Shown: positions 1 to 7,078, numbered from the stretch's first letter. The stretch is 8,780 nt of DNA from Methanomicrobiales archaeon (GCA_012523385.1 JAAYIO010000185.1:1-8780); one strand, 5' to 3'. Made by a program: numbers and translations. The notes: a model not told the origin generated them from the sequence alone.

Positions 1-31
1 CATTTGAAATACTCCGAAACAGGAATGGCGT

Positions 32-817
32 ATGATTGGAAAGGCCATCCGTCTGGAACGGATCATGAACCGGAATACGGGACGAACGGTTATCATCCCG
101 ATGGATCATGGTTTTTCACTCGGGCAGATTTACGGACTGCATGATATGCCTCAGGTCATCTCTGCCGTTAGTGAAGGTGGTGCAAACGCAATTGTCCTCC
201 ACAAGGGCATGGTACGCCATGGTCACCGCAAGGCGGGGTCTGATATTGGTCTCATCGTCCATCTTTCGGCGAGCACCTCGCTAAACCCTGACCCGAATGA
301 CAAGGTTTTGGTGTGTTCCGTAGAAGAGGCGATAGCTCTCGGTGCAGACTGTGTCTCGATTCATATCAACCTTGGTTCTGCCAATGAATCAAAGATGATC
401 GAGGAGGCAGGAGATATCTCCCGGCAGTGCACCCGCTGGGGCATGCCGCTCCTTGTCATGATCTACCCCCGGGGTAAGGGTGTCAATCCCACCGACCCGG
501 TTGCAATTGGGCTGTGCGTCCGGGTGGCAGAAGAACTCGGGGCCGACATCATCAAGACCAGTTACACCGGTGATCCAATGAGTTTTGCGGCCATTACCCG
601 TGCCTGTGCGGTGCCGGTCTTAGTTGCAGGCGGTGAGAAAGGTGGGGATCTGGAGTCCCTTGCAATGATCCGTGAGGCTGTTGGGGCCGGTGCAGCGGGC
701 GTTGCGATGGGGAGAAATGCCTTCCAGCGTGACGACCCGGCACGGTTCATCCGTGCCATCACGCGTGTGGTTCACCACGATGCAACACCTGAGGATGCCC
801 TCGGGAGCGGTGCATGA
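32..817 (+). CDS. aroA': 2-amino-3,7-dideoxy-D-threo-hept-6-ulosonate (ADH) synthase
   Basis: This 261-residue protein is a class I aldolase-fold enzyme of the DhnA/FbaB group. The family's ADH synthase (MJ0400 type, EC 2.2.1.10) performs a transaldol reaction between 6-deoxy-5-ketofructose 1-phosphate and L-aspartate semialdehyde, the first step of the archaeal DAHP-independent route to dehydroquinate. The N-terminus IGKAIRLERI matches the family opening. Catalytic residues expected from the MJ0400 structure are in place: Asp25 in PMDHG, Tyr145 in MIYPRGKG, and the Schiff-base Lys175 in DIIKTSYTGD. A phosphate-binding barrel end follows (AGGEKGG 199-205, AMGRNAF 225-231). An in-frame stop at positions 5-7 limits the start, and ATG 32 has AGGA at 21-24. 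It is the first gene of the operon seen here and overlaps the next by 4 nt, with which it forms the two-step entry. A simple FBP aldolase is the alternative, but the neighbour argues strongly for ADH synthase. Confidence 0.93.
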   Translation: MIGKAIRLERIMNRNTGRTVIIPMDHGFSLGQIYGLHDMPQVISAVSEGGANAIVLHKGMVRHGHRKAGSDIGLIVHLSASTSLNPDPNDKVLVCSVEEAIALGADCVSIHINLGSANESKMIEEAGDISRQCTRWGMPLLVMIYPRGKGVNPTDPVAIGLCVRVAEELGADIIKTSYTGDPMSFAAITRACAVPVLVAGGEKGGDLESLAMIREAVGAGAAGVAMGRNAFQRDDPARFIRAITRVVHHDATPEDALGSGA

Positions 818-1800
818 AGACGTTCTGGGTGGATGTCCGCTCCTCGGGCAAAGACTGTGCGACGACGGCCATTGAACAGGGTGCAGATGCGTTGGTGGCG
901 ACCGTTGCGGCCCCCCTTCATGCCCTCGGGAGAGTGAAGGTCATTGCACCGGACGGGGATTTGATTCTCGGGACAGATGTCTATGAGGTGGATATTGAGG
1001 GCAAGGCGGGCGAAAGAGAAGCCCTTCGCCTTGCGGAACACGCCCCGGTGATTGTCACAACCACTGACTGGTCGGTGATTCCGCTGGAAAATCTGGTGTC
1101 CCAGTCCAATCGGATCATTGCCTCAGTGCACACCGCAGAAGAGGCACAGATGGCTCTCTCAGTCCTTGAACGCGGCACGGCGGGGATTTGCCTCGTGACC
1201 GATGATCCGGCAGAGATCATCCGGACTGCTGCCTGTGTGCGTGCCATCACTCCGCACTATGACCTTGTGCCCTTTACGGTTACGGCCATTTCACCGGGTA
1301 TTATGGGTGACCGCGTCTGTGTGGATACCTGTTCTCTGATGCAGGAAGGGGAGGGGATGCTTATTGGGAATACCTCGTCTGCGTTCCTTTTAGTGCAGGC
1401 CGAAACACTGGAAAATCCTTATGTCGCGCCCCGGCCTTTCCGGGTGAACGCGGGTGCGGTGCATGCCTACGTTTTGATGGCGGACGGCAAGACCAAGTAC
1501 CTCTCTGAGGTAACCGCAGGGAATCATGTGCTTGTGGCCCGTGAGGATGGGTCCACCAGCGTGGCGATGGTCGGGAGGGTGAAGATCGAACGGCGACCGA
1601 TGGTGCTTGTCGAGGTGGAGCATGAGGGGATGAAATCGTCTCTGGTGCTTCAGAACGCAGAGACAGTGCGTCTCGCAGGAACCAAAGGCAAAGCCATATC
1701 GGTCGCTACCCTCCGGCCCGGTGATACGATCCTTGGCCACCGCCAGCAGGGCGGGCGCCACTTCGGTGTCGCTGTTGAGGAGACGATACGTGAAGCCTGA
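814..1800 (+). CDS. aroB': 3-dehydroquinate synthase, type II (archaeal)
   Basis: The 328-residue protein belongs to the archaeal DHQ synthase II family (MJ1249 type, EC 1.4.1.24), which is unrelated to bacterial AroB. The enzyme oxidatively deaminates and cyclises ADH to 3-dehydroquinate using NAD+. Family blocks are clear: an N-terminal FWVDVR strand, VCVDTCSLMQEGEGML at 168-183, the near-invariant NPYVAPRPFRVNAGAVHAY at 201-219, KTKYLSEV at 226-233, VGRVKIERRP at 253-262, LQNAETV at 279-285, and a C-terminal RHFGVAVEE at 315-323. It is somewhat shorter than the 361-residue M. jannaschii protein. The ATG sits in an ATGA overlap with the stop of the ADH synthase gene, with GGGAG and GGTG just upstream, so the two consecutive enzymes are probably translationally coupled. 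The family is distinctive, so few alternatives exist. Confidence 0.95.
   Translation: MKTFWVDVRSSGKDCATTAIEQGADALVATVAAPLHALGRVKVIAPDGDLILGTDVYEVDIEGKAGEREALRLAEHAPVIVTTTDWSVIPLENLVSQSNRIIASVHTAEEAQMALSVLERGTAGICLVTDDPAEIIRTAACVRAITPHYDLVPFTVTAISPGIMGDRVCVDTCSLMQEGEGMLIGNTSSAFLLVQAETLENPYVAPRPFRVNAGAVHAYVLMADGKTKYLSEVTAGNHVLVAREDGSTSVAMVGRVKIERRPMVLVEVEHEGMKSSLVLQNAETVRLAGTKGKAISVATLRPGDTILGHRQQGGRHFGVAVEETIREA
1777..1782 (+). promoter_or_regulatory. Shine-Dalgarno site fixing the GTG start of tyrA
   Basis: GAGGAG lies 7 nt upstream of GTG 1790, inside the end of the dehydroquinate synthase gene. It supports GTG 1790 over the ATG at 1721, which would add 23 residues with no family similarity before the nucleotide-binding strand. 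Confidence 0.65.
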
Positions 1801-2629
1801 TGACAATACGGTAGGTATCATCGGCGGCCGCGGCGAGATGGGGCGGTTCTTCCGGGAAGTATTTGAGAAGGAAGGTTACCAAGTGATTGTCTCGGGGCGC
1901 ACCACCCCGCTTTCAGCCCGCGATCTTGCACAACAGGCACGGATTGTAATGGTTTCAGTCCCTATCCGCGAGACAGTGGGGGTCATCAATGATATTGCAC
2001 CCTTTCTCTCCGGCGGACAGATTCTCTGTGACCTCACTTCAATAAAACAGGGTTCGATAGAGGCGACGCTCTCCAGCCCTGCACAGGTTTTGGGTTTACA
2101 ACCGAAGTTTGGGCCGGAGATGTCATCCCTTGAGGGTCAGACCGTGATTGCAGTGCCTGCCCGATGTATGCCTGCCGCAGGAGATGAGATTATGGGGCTT
2201 CTCTCACGGCAGGGAGCACGGGTGACGGTTGCAACGGTAGCGGAGCATGACCAGATGATGGCAGTCATTCAGGGTCTGATGCATTTCTCCACGCTTGTTG
2301 TCGCAGAGACGATGCGAACGGTCAACGCCTCACCGGAAGCATTGCTCCGTTACCAGAGTCCGATATATCAGATTGAGACAGGGATTATCGGGAGAATTCT
2401 CGGACAGGATGCGGCACTCTATGGCCCTATTCTGCAGGACAATCCTGCGGTGTGTGAGGTGGTGACGGCGTTCTCTGCCGCTGCCGCACGCCTGCAAAAG
2501 ATTGTCTGTACCCGTGATACTGAGGGGTTTGCCGCGTTTTTTGAGGAGAATGCTGGATTCTTTGCGCCAGTCATCCCTGCATCCATGGAGACGACAAACC
2601 GGCTGATACAGGGGCTGGTCGAGAGATGA
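1790..2629 (+). CDS. tyrA: Prephenate dehydrogenase (TyrA), with Gln at the catalytic His position
   Basis: TyrA (EC 1.3.1.12) oxidatively decarboxylates prephenate to 4-hydroxyphenylpyruvate for tyrosine synthesis. From GTG 1790 the protein has 279 residues. It opens with a Rossmann motif, GIIGGRGEMG (9-18), then VSVPIRET (55-62) and DLTSIKQG (81-88). The C-terminal helical domain follows with AEHDQMM (151-157), LMHF (163-166) and SPIYQIE...GIIGR (190-202). It aligns, from memory, with the dehydrogenase part of E. coli TyrA, including Arg202 at the position of prephenate-binding Arg294. The segment LGLQPKFGPE (101-110) corresponds to LGLHPMFGPD, so Gln104 (codon CAA 2099-2101) replaces catalytic His197. 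There is no chorismate mutase or ACT domain. The gene overlaps aroB' by 11 nt and pheA by 4 nt. Arogenate dehydrogenase activity is possible, but that branch normally keeps the His too. Confidence 0.9.
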   Translation: MKPDDNTVGIIGGRGEMGRFFREVFEKEGYQVIVSGRTTPLSARDLAQQARIVMVSVPIRETVGVINDIAPFLSGGQILCDLTSIKQGSIEATLSSPAQVLGLQPKFGPEMSSLEGQTVIAVPARCMPAAGDEIMGLLSRQGARVTVATVAEHDQMMAVIQGLMHFSTLVVAETMRTVNASPEALLRYQSPIYQIETGIIGRILGQDAALYGPILQDNPAVCEVVTAFSAAAARLQKIVCTRDTEGFAAFFEENAGFFAPVIPASMETTNRLIQGLVER

Positions 2630-3420
2630 CGCTCTGCTGTCTGGGACCGGAGGGTACATTCAGCCATGAGATGGCCTGTGCCCTTACAGATGATGAGATA
2701 ATTCTTGTTCCGACCATCACCGATGTCTTCCGGGCAGTCACCGAAGAAAGGTGCGATGGCATCGTGCCGGTTGAGAACAGTGACGCCGGTGCGGTGGGGC
2801 CGGTGATGGACTGCCTTTACCGTGCACATGTGGTGATCACCGGAGAGGCCTATCTCTCCGTTGCCCACCATTTTGCCGCAACAGTTCCGGCAGGAAAGAT
2901 AACTGCTCTCTATGCGCATCCACAGGCTCATGACCAGTGTTTGCGGTTTATCGATACGCTCGGCGTTTCGGTCATTCACACTGAAAGTAACAGTGCAAGT
3001 GCGATGCAGGCCGCATCGCATCCCGGCACCGGTGCCATCACAACCGAGGTTGCCGCCCGGATCGCCGGGTTGCCCCTGCAACAGCGCAATGTCCAGAATA
3101 CAAAAAATAATACTACGCGGTTTCTGCGTATATCGGCGCACCGCCCGGAAAGACGGCCTGAGACGGGGAAGTGTTCTTTGATCATCGATCCCCGTGCAGA
3201 CCACCCCGGCCTTTTGTATGATCTTTTGAGTGAATTTAACCGGGTCGGGCTGAACCTCACCCGTATTGAGTCGCGTCCATCCAAACGGGGCATGGGGAAC
3301 TACATCTTTTTTATTGATGTCGAGATTGGGCCCGGCCTCCCGGAGGCACTGGATGCGGTTGGAAGACTGGCGACAGTAAAAGACCTCGGCTGGTATGGGC
3401 GGCAGGAGGGCAAACGATGA
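2626..3420 (+). CDS. pheA: Prephenate dehydratase (PheA) with C-terminal ACT domain
   Basis: The enzyme (EC 4.2.1.51) dehydrates and decarboxylates prephenate to phenylpyruvate for phenylalanine synthesis. The 264 residues begin directly with the periplasmic-binding-like catalytic domain (LGPEGTFSHEMA 6-17, VPVENSDAGAVG 47-58, AHPQAHDQC 97-105). Next comes the family's TRF motif with its catalytic Thr (NNTTRFL 161-167, TRF at 164-166). Residues from about 180 to 255 form an ACT domain: the HPGLLYDLL segment (193-201) corresponds to the GALV region and ESRP (215-218) to the second Phe-binding motif, so feedback inhibition by phenylalanine is likely. There is no chorismate mutase domain, unlike the bacterial P-protein. 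ATG 2626 overlaps the tyrA stop in an ATGA. Paired with tyrA, it completes the branch from prephenate to both aromatic keto acids. Confidence 0.95.
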   Translation: MTLCCLGPEGTFSHEMACALTDDEIILVPTITDVFRAVTEERCDGIVPVENSDAGAVGPVMDCLYRAHVVITGEAYLSVAHHFAATVPAGKITALYAHPQAHDQCLRFIDTLGVSVIHTESNSASAMQAASHPGTGAITTEVAARIAGLPLQQRNVQNTKNNTTRFLRISAHRPERRPETGKCSLIIDPRADHPGLLYDLLSEFNRVGLNLTRIESRPSKRGMGNYIFFIDVEIGPGLPEALDAVGRLATVKDLGWYGRQEGKR

Positions 3421-4688
3421 GCCTTTACCTGCCTGCCGTATCAGGAATTGACGCCTGTATTGCAGCTCCGCCCTCGAAGAGTTATACGCACCGCGCGCTT
3501 ATCGCGGCGGCATGTGCAGATGGGAGGTCTGTTATCCATAATCCCCTGCAGTCAGAGGATACTGAGGTGACTATCACTGCCCTTCGGCAACTTGGGGCAT
3601 TGATCACGGACACGGACACCGGCGATTTGGTAGTGGAAGGGACGAAAGGAAACTTTTCTGCATTGCCGGGCAGCACGATTGATTGCCACAGTTCCGGTAC
3701 ATCGATGCGGATGCTCGTATCCCTTGCACTGCTTGCAGACGTGCCGGTATGCCTGACGGGAAGTAACCGTATGCAACAACGGCCGATTGCTCCTCTCGTG
3801 GATGCGCTGAACTCCATCGGGGGAAAGATCCGGTACCTCAAGGAATCTGGCTTCCCCCCGATCTGTGTGGATGGAGTATTTCGCGGAGGGAACATGGAGA
3901 TCGATGCCTCCGCAAGTAGTCAGTTCCTTTCGTCTGCTCTGATGGCGGCGCCGTGCGGAGCAGAAAAAACTACGATCACCACTCCTCGGGAACCGGCATC
4001 ACGGGCGTATCTTGATATCACCGCCGAGGTGATGGCTACCTTCGGAGTTCCAGTACAGAGACAGGGATACCGCTCTTTCTCGGTATCTCCGAATGGATAC
4101 ACCCCTGCGATGTATACGGTGGAAGGAGACTACTCCTCTGCTTCATATTTCTTTGCCATGGCCGCCGTCTGCACGGGGACGGTAAAGGTCACGCACCTGA
4201 ATCCCATTTCGTGTCAGGGTGACCGGGTGTTTCCGAATCTCCTTGAACAAATGGGATGCATTGTCACATCAGGCGCCGACTCTGTTACGGTCACCTCAGA
4301 TGGCAGGCTCAAAGGTATCACTGCCGACATGAGTGATGCGCCGGACGTAGCCCTGACGCTCGCCGCTGTGGCGCCCTTTGCAGACAGCCCCTCCACCATC
4401 ACCGGCATCCGTAATCTGCGAATAAAGGAGAGCGACCGGCTTGGAGCAATGGTGCGTATCGCGGCACTCGGTGGTGCGGCAACAGATGTCTCGGACAATG
4501 CCGTCACTATCTTTCCCGGCAGACTGCCGGGCGGCGGTATCATTGACCCAAAGGATGATCACCGCACCGCGATGAGTGCTGCGGTGATTGCCCTGAAACG
4601 GGGCGATGTGGATATCCTGCACCCGGAATGTGTGCAGAAATCCTATCCCGGTTTCTGGGATGCACTCCGGGAAGGGGGTATCCTGTGA
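3417..4688 (+). CDS. aroA: 3-phosphoshikimate 1-carboxyvinyltransferase (EPSP synthase)
   Basis: This 423-residue enzyme (EC 2.5.1.19) transfers the enolpyruvyl group of PEP to shikimate 3-phosphate. The motifs of the two-domain inside-out barrel occur in order: PPSKSYTHRA (18-27, with Lys21 and Arg26), SSGTSMR (92-98), NRMQQRP (117-123), ASSQFLSSALM (166-176), EGDYSSASYF (236-245), APDVALTLA (308-316) and RIKESDRL (335-342). DDHRTAMS (380-387) and CVQKSYPGFW (405-414) close the active site. Residues matching the E. coli catalytic pair Asp313 and Glu341 are Asp310 and Glu338; Lys408 matches Lys411. The glycine equivalent to E. coli Gly96 is present (Gly94). Length and motifs are normal. ATG 3417 overlaps the pheA stop by ATGA, and the gene's own stop is embedded in the GTGA start of the kinase-dehydrogenase fusion. 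Confidence 0.96.
   Translation: MSLYLPAVSGIDACIAAPPSKSYTHRALIAAACADGRSVIHNPLQSEDTEVTITALRQLGALITDTDTGDLVVEGTKGNFSALPGSTIDCHSSGTSMRMLVSLALLADVPVCLTGSNRMQQRPIAPLVDALNSIGGKIRYLKESGFPPICVDGVFRGGNMEIDASASSQFLSSALMAAPCGAEKTTITTPREPASRAYLDITAEVMATFGVPVQRQGYRSFSVSPNGYTPAMYTVEGDYSSASYFFAMAAVCTGTVKVTHLNPISCQGDRVFPNLLEQMGCIVTSGADSVTVTSDGRLKGITADMSDAPDVALTLAAVAPFADSPSTITGIRNLRIKESDRLGAMVRIAALGGAATDVSDNAVTIFPGRLPGGGIIDPKDDHRTAMSAAVIALKRGDVDILHPECVQKSYPGFWDALREGGIL
4674..4679 (+). promoter_or_regulatory. G-rich Shine-Dalgarno-like site for the GTG start of the aroK/aroE fusion
   Basis: GGGGGT ends 5 nt before GTG 4685 and can pair with the archaeal anti-SD (CACCUCC) with one G-U wobble. It supports GTG 4685, which gives the expected VRVILIG first strand of a shikimate kinase and the usual 4-nt overlap, over the ATG at 4628 inside aroA. 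Confidence 0.5.
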
Positions 4689-6067
4689 GAGTTATTCTCA
4701 TCGGCCCGCGTGGCAGTGGCAAGACGACCATCGGTGCCCTTCTCGCAGATACTCTGGGGTATCGGTTCTTCGACACCGATGCGATGGTGGAGGCAAGAGA
4801 AGGGATGTCTATTCCCGAAATCTTTGCAGAGCGGGGTGAACCTGCTTTCCGATTGGCAGAATCTGCGGCCATCAAGTCACTGCCGCTGGACAGTGTGGTG
4901 GTTGCAACGGGTGGGGGGGCGGTCATTTCGGGGAGCAACGTTCAGGCACTTCGTACGGTGAGTCTCACCGTATTTTTGGATGCAGATGCAACCGTCCTTT
5001 GGGCCCGAACTCAGAGAAGCACCCGGCCACCGTTAACGGTTCTGTCTCCCATCGAAGAGATCACTGCTATCAGGAATGCCCGGTTGCCGCTGTACCGGGG
5101 GGCAGCAGACCTTTGCATTGATACTGGTGTGCTCTCTCCTGCTGAAACTGTCGCCCGGATTCTGGGATTTATGGAAGAACGCCGGTCTGGAGCAGTGTGC
5201 AATCCATTTGTCGCATTCCTGCAGCAGACGCGGATGTCGATGAATGAGTGCGAGCAGATTCAAAAACGTCTCTGTGGTGCAAAGGGGATGCCTCTGCACG
5301 GCATTTTTGCAGTCATAGGAAGTCCTTGTCTGCACAGCAGGAGTCCGGAACTCTTCACCGCCCTCTTTTCCGCCTGTGGGGTGGACGGTGTTTACACCCG
5401 CATTGACTGGCCTGACATTAGCGCTATCATGGATGCGGTCCGGGCGGTCGGGGTAAAGGGGCTTTCGGTGACCATTCCGTTCAAGACGGATGGTATGCAA
5501 TACTGTGATGAGATAACTGCAGATGCGCGTGCAATCGGCGCAGTGAATACCATGGTGCGGTGCGGTGACCGATGGGTTGGTGCAAATACCGACTGGATGG
5601 GTATTCGCCAGCCTTTGGCTGGTATTTTGCCTGGCAATGCAGTGGTCTTCGGTGCCGGGGGTGCCGCCCGTGCGGCTGTATATGCGTTGCAGGACCTAGG
5701 GATGGAGGTCACGGTGCTGAACCGCTCACTTGATGGGGCTCAGAACCTTGCCCGCTCTTTTGGGTGTGAGTATGGTGCGTTTGATTCCTATAATCCCGAG
5801 AAAACGGATGTAATTGTGAATGCAACGCCTGTGGGCATGGAGGGGCGGGGCGGCAGTGTGCTTGGGCCAAGCGATCTCCGGGTGCACCAGACGGTCTTTG
5901 ATCTGGTCTATACACCGCCGGGGACTATACTTCTGAAATATGCACGGGCCGCAGGCTGTCAGTGCATGCAGGGAACAGAGATGTTTGTGTATCAGGCACA
6001 GGAACAGATGCGTTTGTTTACCGGCATTGACGTAGATGCTGATCTGATACGGGAGATACTGGGATGA
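4685..6067 (+). CDS. aroK/aroE: Bifunctional shikimate kinase (bacterial P-loop type) / shikimate dehydrogenase
   Basis: One open frame of 460 residues from GTG 4685 carries two enzymes. Residues 1 to about 165 are an AroK-type P-loop shikimate kinase (EC 2.7.1.71): Walker A GPRGSGKT (7-14), the shikimate-binding DTD (30-32) and Arg56 in GEPAFR, ATGGGAV (74-80), the lid RPPL (114-117) and LPLYRGAAD (134-142). Residues from about 205 are an NADP-dependent shikimate dehydrogenase (EC 1.1.1.25): LHSRSP (216-221), VTIPFK with Lys267, AVNT (286-289), NTDWMGIR with Asp303, GAGGAAR (323-329), NR (346-347, adenosine phosphate contact), NATPVGM (379-385), FDLVYTP (405-411) and VYQ with Gln437. All expected catalytic residues are present, so both halves look active. 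They catalyse successive reactions, dehydroshikimate to shikimate to shikimate 3-phosphate. Archaea usually use an unrelated GHMP-family kinase, so this half suggests transfer from bacteria or displacement. The linker is described separately. Confidence 0.94.
   Translation: MRVILIGPRGSGKTTIGALLADTLGYRFFDTDAMVEAREGMSIPEIFAERGEPAFRLAESAAIKSLPLDSVVVATGGGAVISGSNVQALRTVSLTVFLDADATVLWARTQRSTRPPLTVLSPIEEITAIRNARLPLYRGAADLCIDTGVLSPAETVARILGFMEERRSGAVCNPFVAFLQQTRMSMNECEQIQKRLCGAKGMPLHGIFAVIGSPCLHSRSPELFTALFSACGVDGVYTRIDWPDISAIMDAVRAVGVKGLSVTIPFKTDGMQYCDEITADARAIGAVNTMVRCGDRWVGANTDWMGIRQPLAGILPGNAVVFGAGGAARAAVYALQDLGMEVTVLNRSLDGAQNLARSFGCEYGAFDSYNPEKTDVIVNATPVGMEGRGGSVLGPSDLRVHQTVFDLVYTPPGTILLKYARAAGCQCMQGTEMFVYQAQEQMRLFTGIDVDADLIREILG
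5177..5296 (+). other. Interdomain linker of the kinase-dehydrogenase fusion, possible relic of a dehydroquinate dehydratase end
   Basis: About 40 residues (165-204) separate the kinase from the dehydrogenase. Residues 184-196 (MSMNECEQIQKRL) have the spacing of the C-terminal helix of type I dehydroquinate dehydratase, typically GQ-I/L-S-V followed by an LRxxLxxL-like helix. The resemblance is by eye only and the stretch is short. It may simply be a flexible connector. No catalytic Lys or His segment of AroD is present. Confidence 0.3.
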
Positions 6068-7065
6068 ATACATTTGGACGATATTTCCGCTGTACGATGT
6101 TTGGCGAAAGCCATGGGCCCGCACTGGGCGTGGTTGTTGATGGTTGCCCTCCGCAGGTGCCCTTTGGTTTGGAAGACCTCCAACAACTGATGGAACGACG
6201 GCGGCCGGGCCAGAGCCCCCTGACCTCAGCTCGGAATGAGGTGGACGAGGTTGAGATACTTTCAGGAATCTTTGAAGGCGAGACAACCGGTATGCCCGTG
6301 GCAATGATGGTGCGTAACCGGGATGCACAGAGCAGTGCGTATGACGCTTTGCGCGATACGGTCCGCCCGGGCCACGCTGACCTTGCCTATTATCAGAAAT
6401 ACGGATGCCGGGATCACCGGGGCGGCGGCCGGAGCTCAGGCCGGGAGACCGTTGCACGGGTGATGGCCGGAGCGCTTGCGATGCAGGTGCTTATCAGGCG
6501 GGGCATCCACATCGAAAGCAAAATTTGTGAGATCGGGGGAGAATCCGATCCCGACCGCTTTGAGGCGACGATTCTCCATGCGAAAGAGGAGCACGACTCT
6601 GTGGGCGGGATTCTGGAAGTAAGCGCGACCGGGTGCCCTCCGGGACTTGGTTCCCCTGTGGCCGAAAAACTGGATGCTGAGATTGCTCATGCAATGCTCT
6701 CCATCGGTGCAGTAAAGGGGGTGGAGATTGGCTCAGGTTTTGCCGCGGCCCGGATGCGGGGTTCAGCCCATAATGATCCCATTACCTCTGGCGGATACCA
6801 GTCCAACCACGCAGGCGGGATTCTCGGCGGAATAACGACCGGTGCCCCGGTTGTTGTGCGGATTGCGGTGAAACCGACTCCCTCCATTGCGCAACCTCAG
6901 CAGACCGTCACTCTGGATTTAGAGGACACCATTGTTACGGTGCAGGCTCGTCATGACTCCTGTATCGTTCCGCGGATAGGGGTGGTTGCAGAGAGCATGC
7001 TGGCGCTTGTTATCGCAGATGCCCTCTGTGAACAGGATGTTGTTCTGGCATCACGGTTACGGTGA
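6064..7065 (+). CDS. aroC: Chorismate synthase
   Basis: This FMN-dependent lyase (EC 4.2.3.5) converts EPSP to chorismate by a 1,4-trans elimination of phosphate. The 333-residue protein shows the three family signatures: GESHGPALG (14-22, with His17), the central GCRDHRGGGRSSGRET (114-129) and the C-terminal RHDSCIVPR. His104 in RPGHAD corresponds to the second catalytic histidine. RRRPGQSPLTSAR (45-57), GILGGITTG and the closing ALVIADAL are also typical. It is slightly shorter than the roughly 360-residue bacterial enzymes but both ends are complete. The enzyme needs reduced FMN; no reductase domain is fused. ATG 6064 overlaps the preceding stop by ATGA, making it the last member of the coupled chain, and its product chorismate closes the common pathway. 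Confidence 0.96.
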   Translation: MNTFGRYFRCTMFGESHGPALGVVVDGCPPQVPFGLEDLQQLMERRRPGQSPLTSARNEVDEVEILSGIFEGETTGMPVAMMVRNRDAQSSAYDALRDTVRPGHADLAYYQKYGCRDHRGGGRSSGRETVARVMAGALAMQVLIRRGIHIESKICEIGGESDPDRFEATILHAKEEHDSVGGILEVSATGCPPGLGSPVAEKLDAEIAHAMLSIGAVKGVEIGSGFAAARMRGSAHNDPITSGGYQSNHAGGILGGITTGAPVVVRIAVKPTPSIAQPQQTVTLDLEDTIVTVQARHDSCIVPRIGVVAESMLALVIADALCEQDVVLASRLR

Positions 7066-7078
7066 GGATGGGGGTACG

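Noticed and set aside
25..147. Small forward frame beginning at ATG 25
   Set aside because: It overlaps the start of the ADH synthase gene in another frame, is about 40 codons long and shows no domain.
1721..1789. N-terminal extension of tyrA from ATG 1721
   Set aside because: The extra 23 residues are the out-of-frame reading of the conserved aroB' end and precede the Rossmann strand, whereas GTG 1790 has a good SD.
2419..3204. Long reverse-strand open frame (261 codons) across tyrA and pheA
   Set aside because: It lies opposite two genes with clear family motifs, its translation shows no recognisable domain, and such antisense frames are common in GC-rich DNA.
4628..4684. N-terminal extension of the kinase-dehydrogenase fusion from ATG 4628
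   Set aside because: It would overlap aroA by 61 nt and place 19 unrelated residues before the first kinase strand; GTG 4685 gives the regular 4-nt overlap.
5234..5290. Internal ATG codons (5234, 5240, 5288) that could start a separate shikimate dehydrogenase
   Set aside because: ATG 5234 and 5240 have no good SD and the frame is continuous with the kinase. ATG 5288 has a G-run (AGGGG) directly against it, too close to be a convincing SD, so a separate product is possible but unsupported.
5726..6457. Reverse-strand open frame (243 codons) opposite the end of the aroK/aroE fusion and the start of aroC
   Set aside because: The translation is Pro/Arg/His-rich and low in recognisable structure, and it is fully explained as the shadow of two well-supported genes.
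6986..7078. Longer acetyltransferase start at ATG 6986 inside aroC
   Set aside because: The extra 31 residues are a frame shadow of the conserved aroC C-terminus and do not belong to a GNAT domain.
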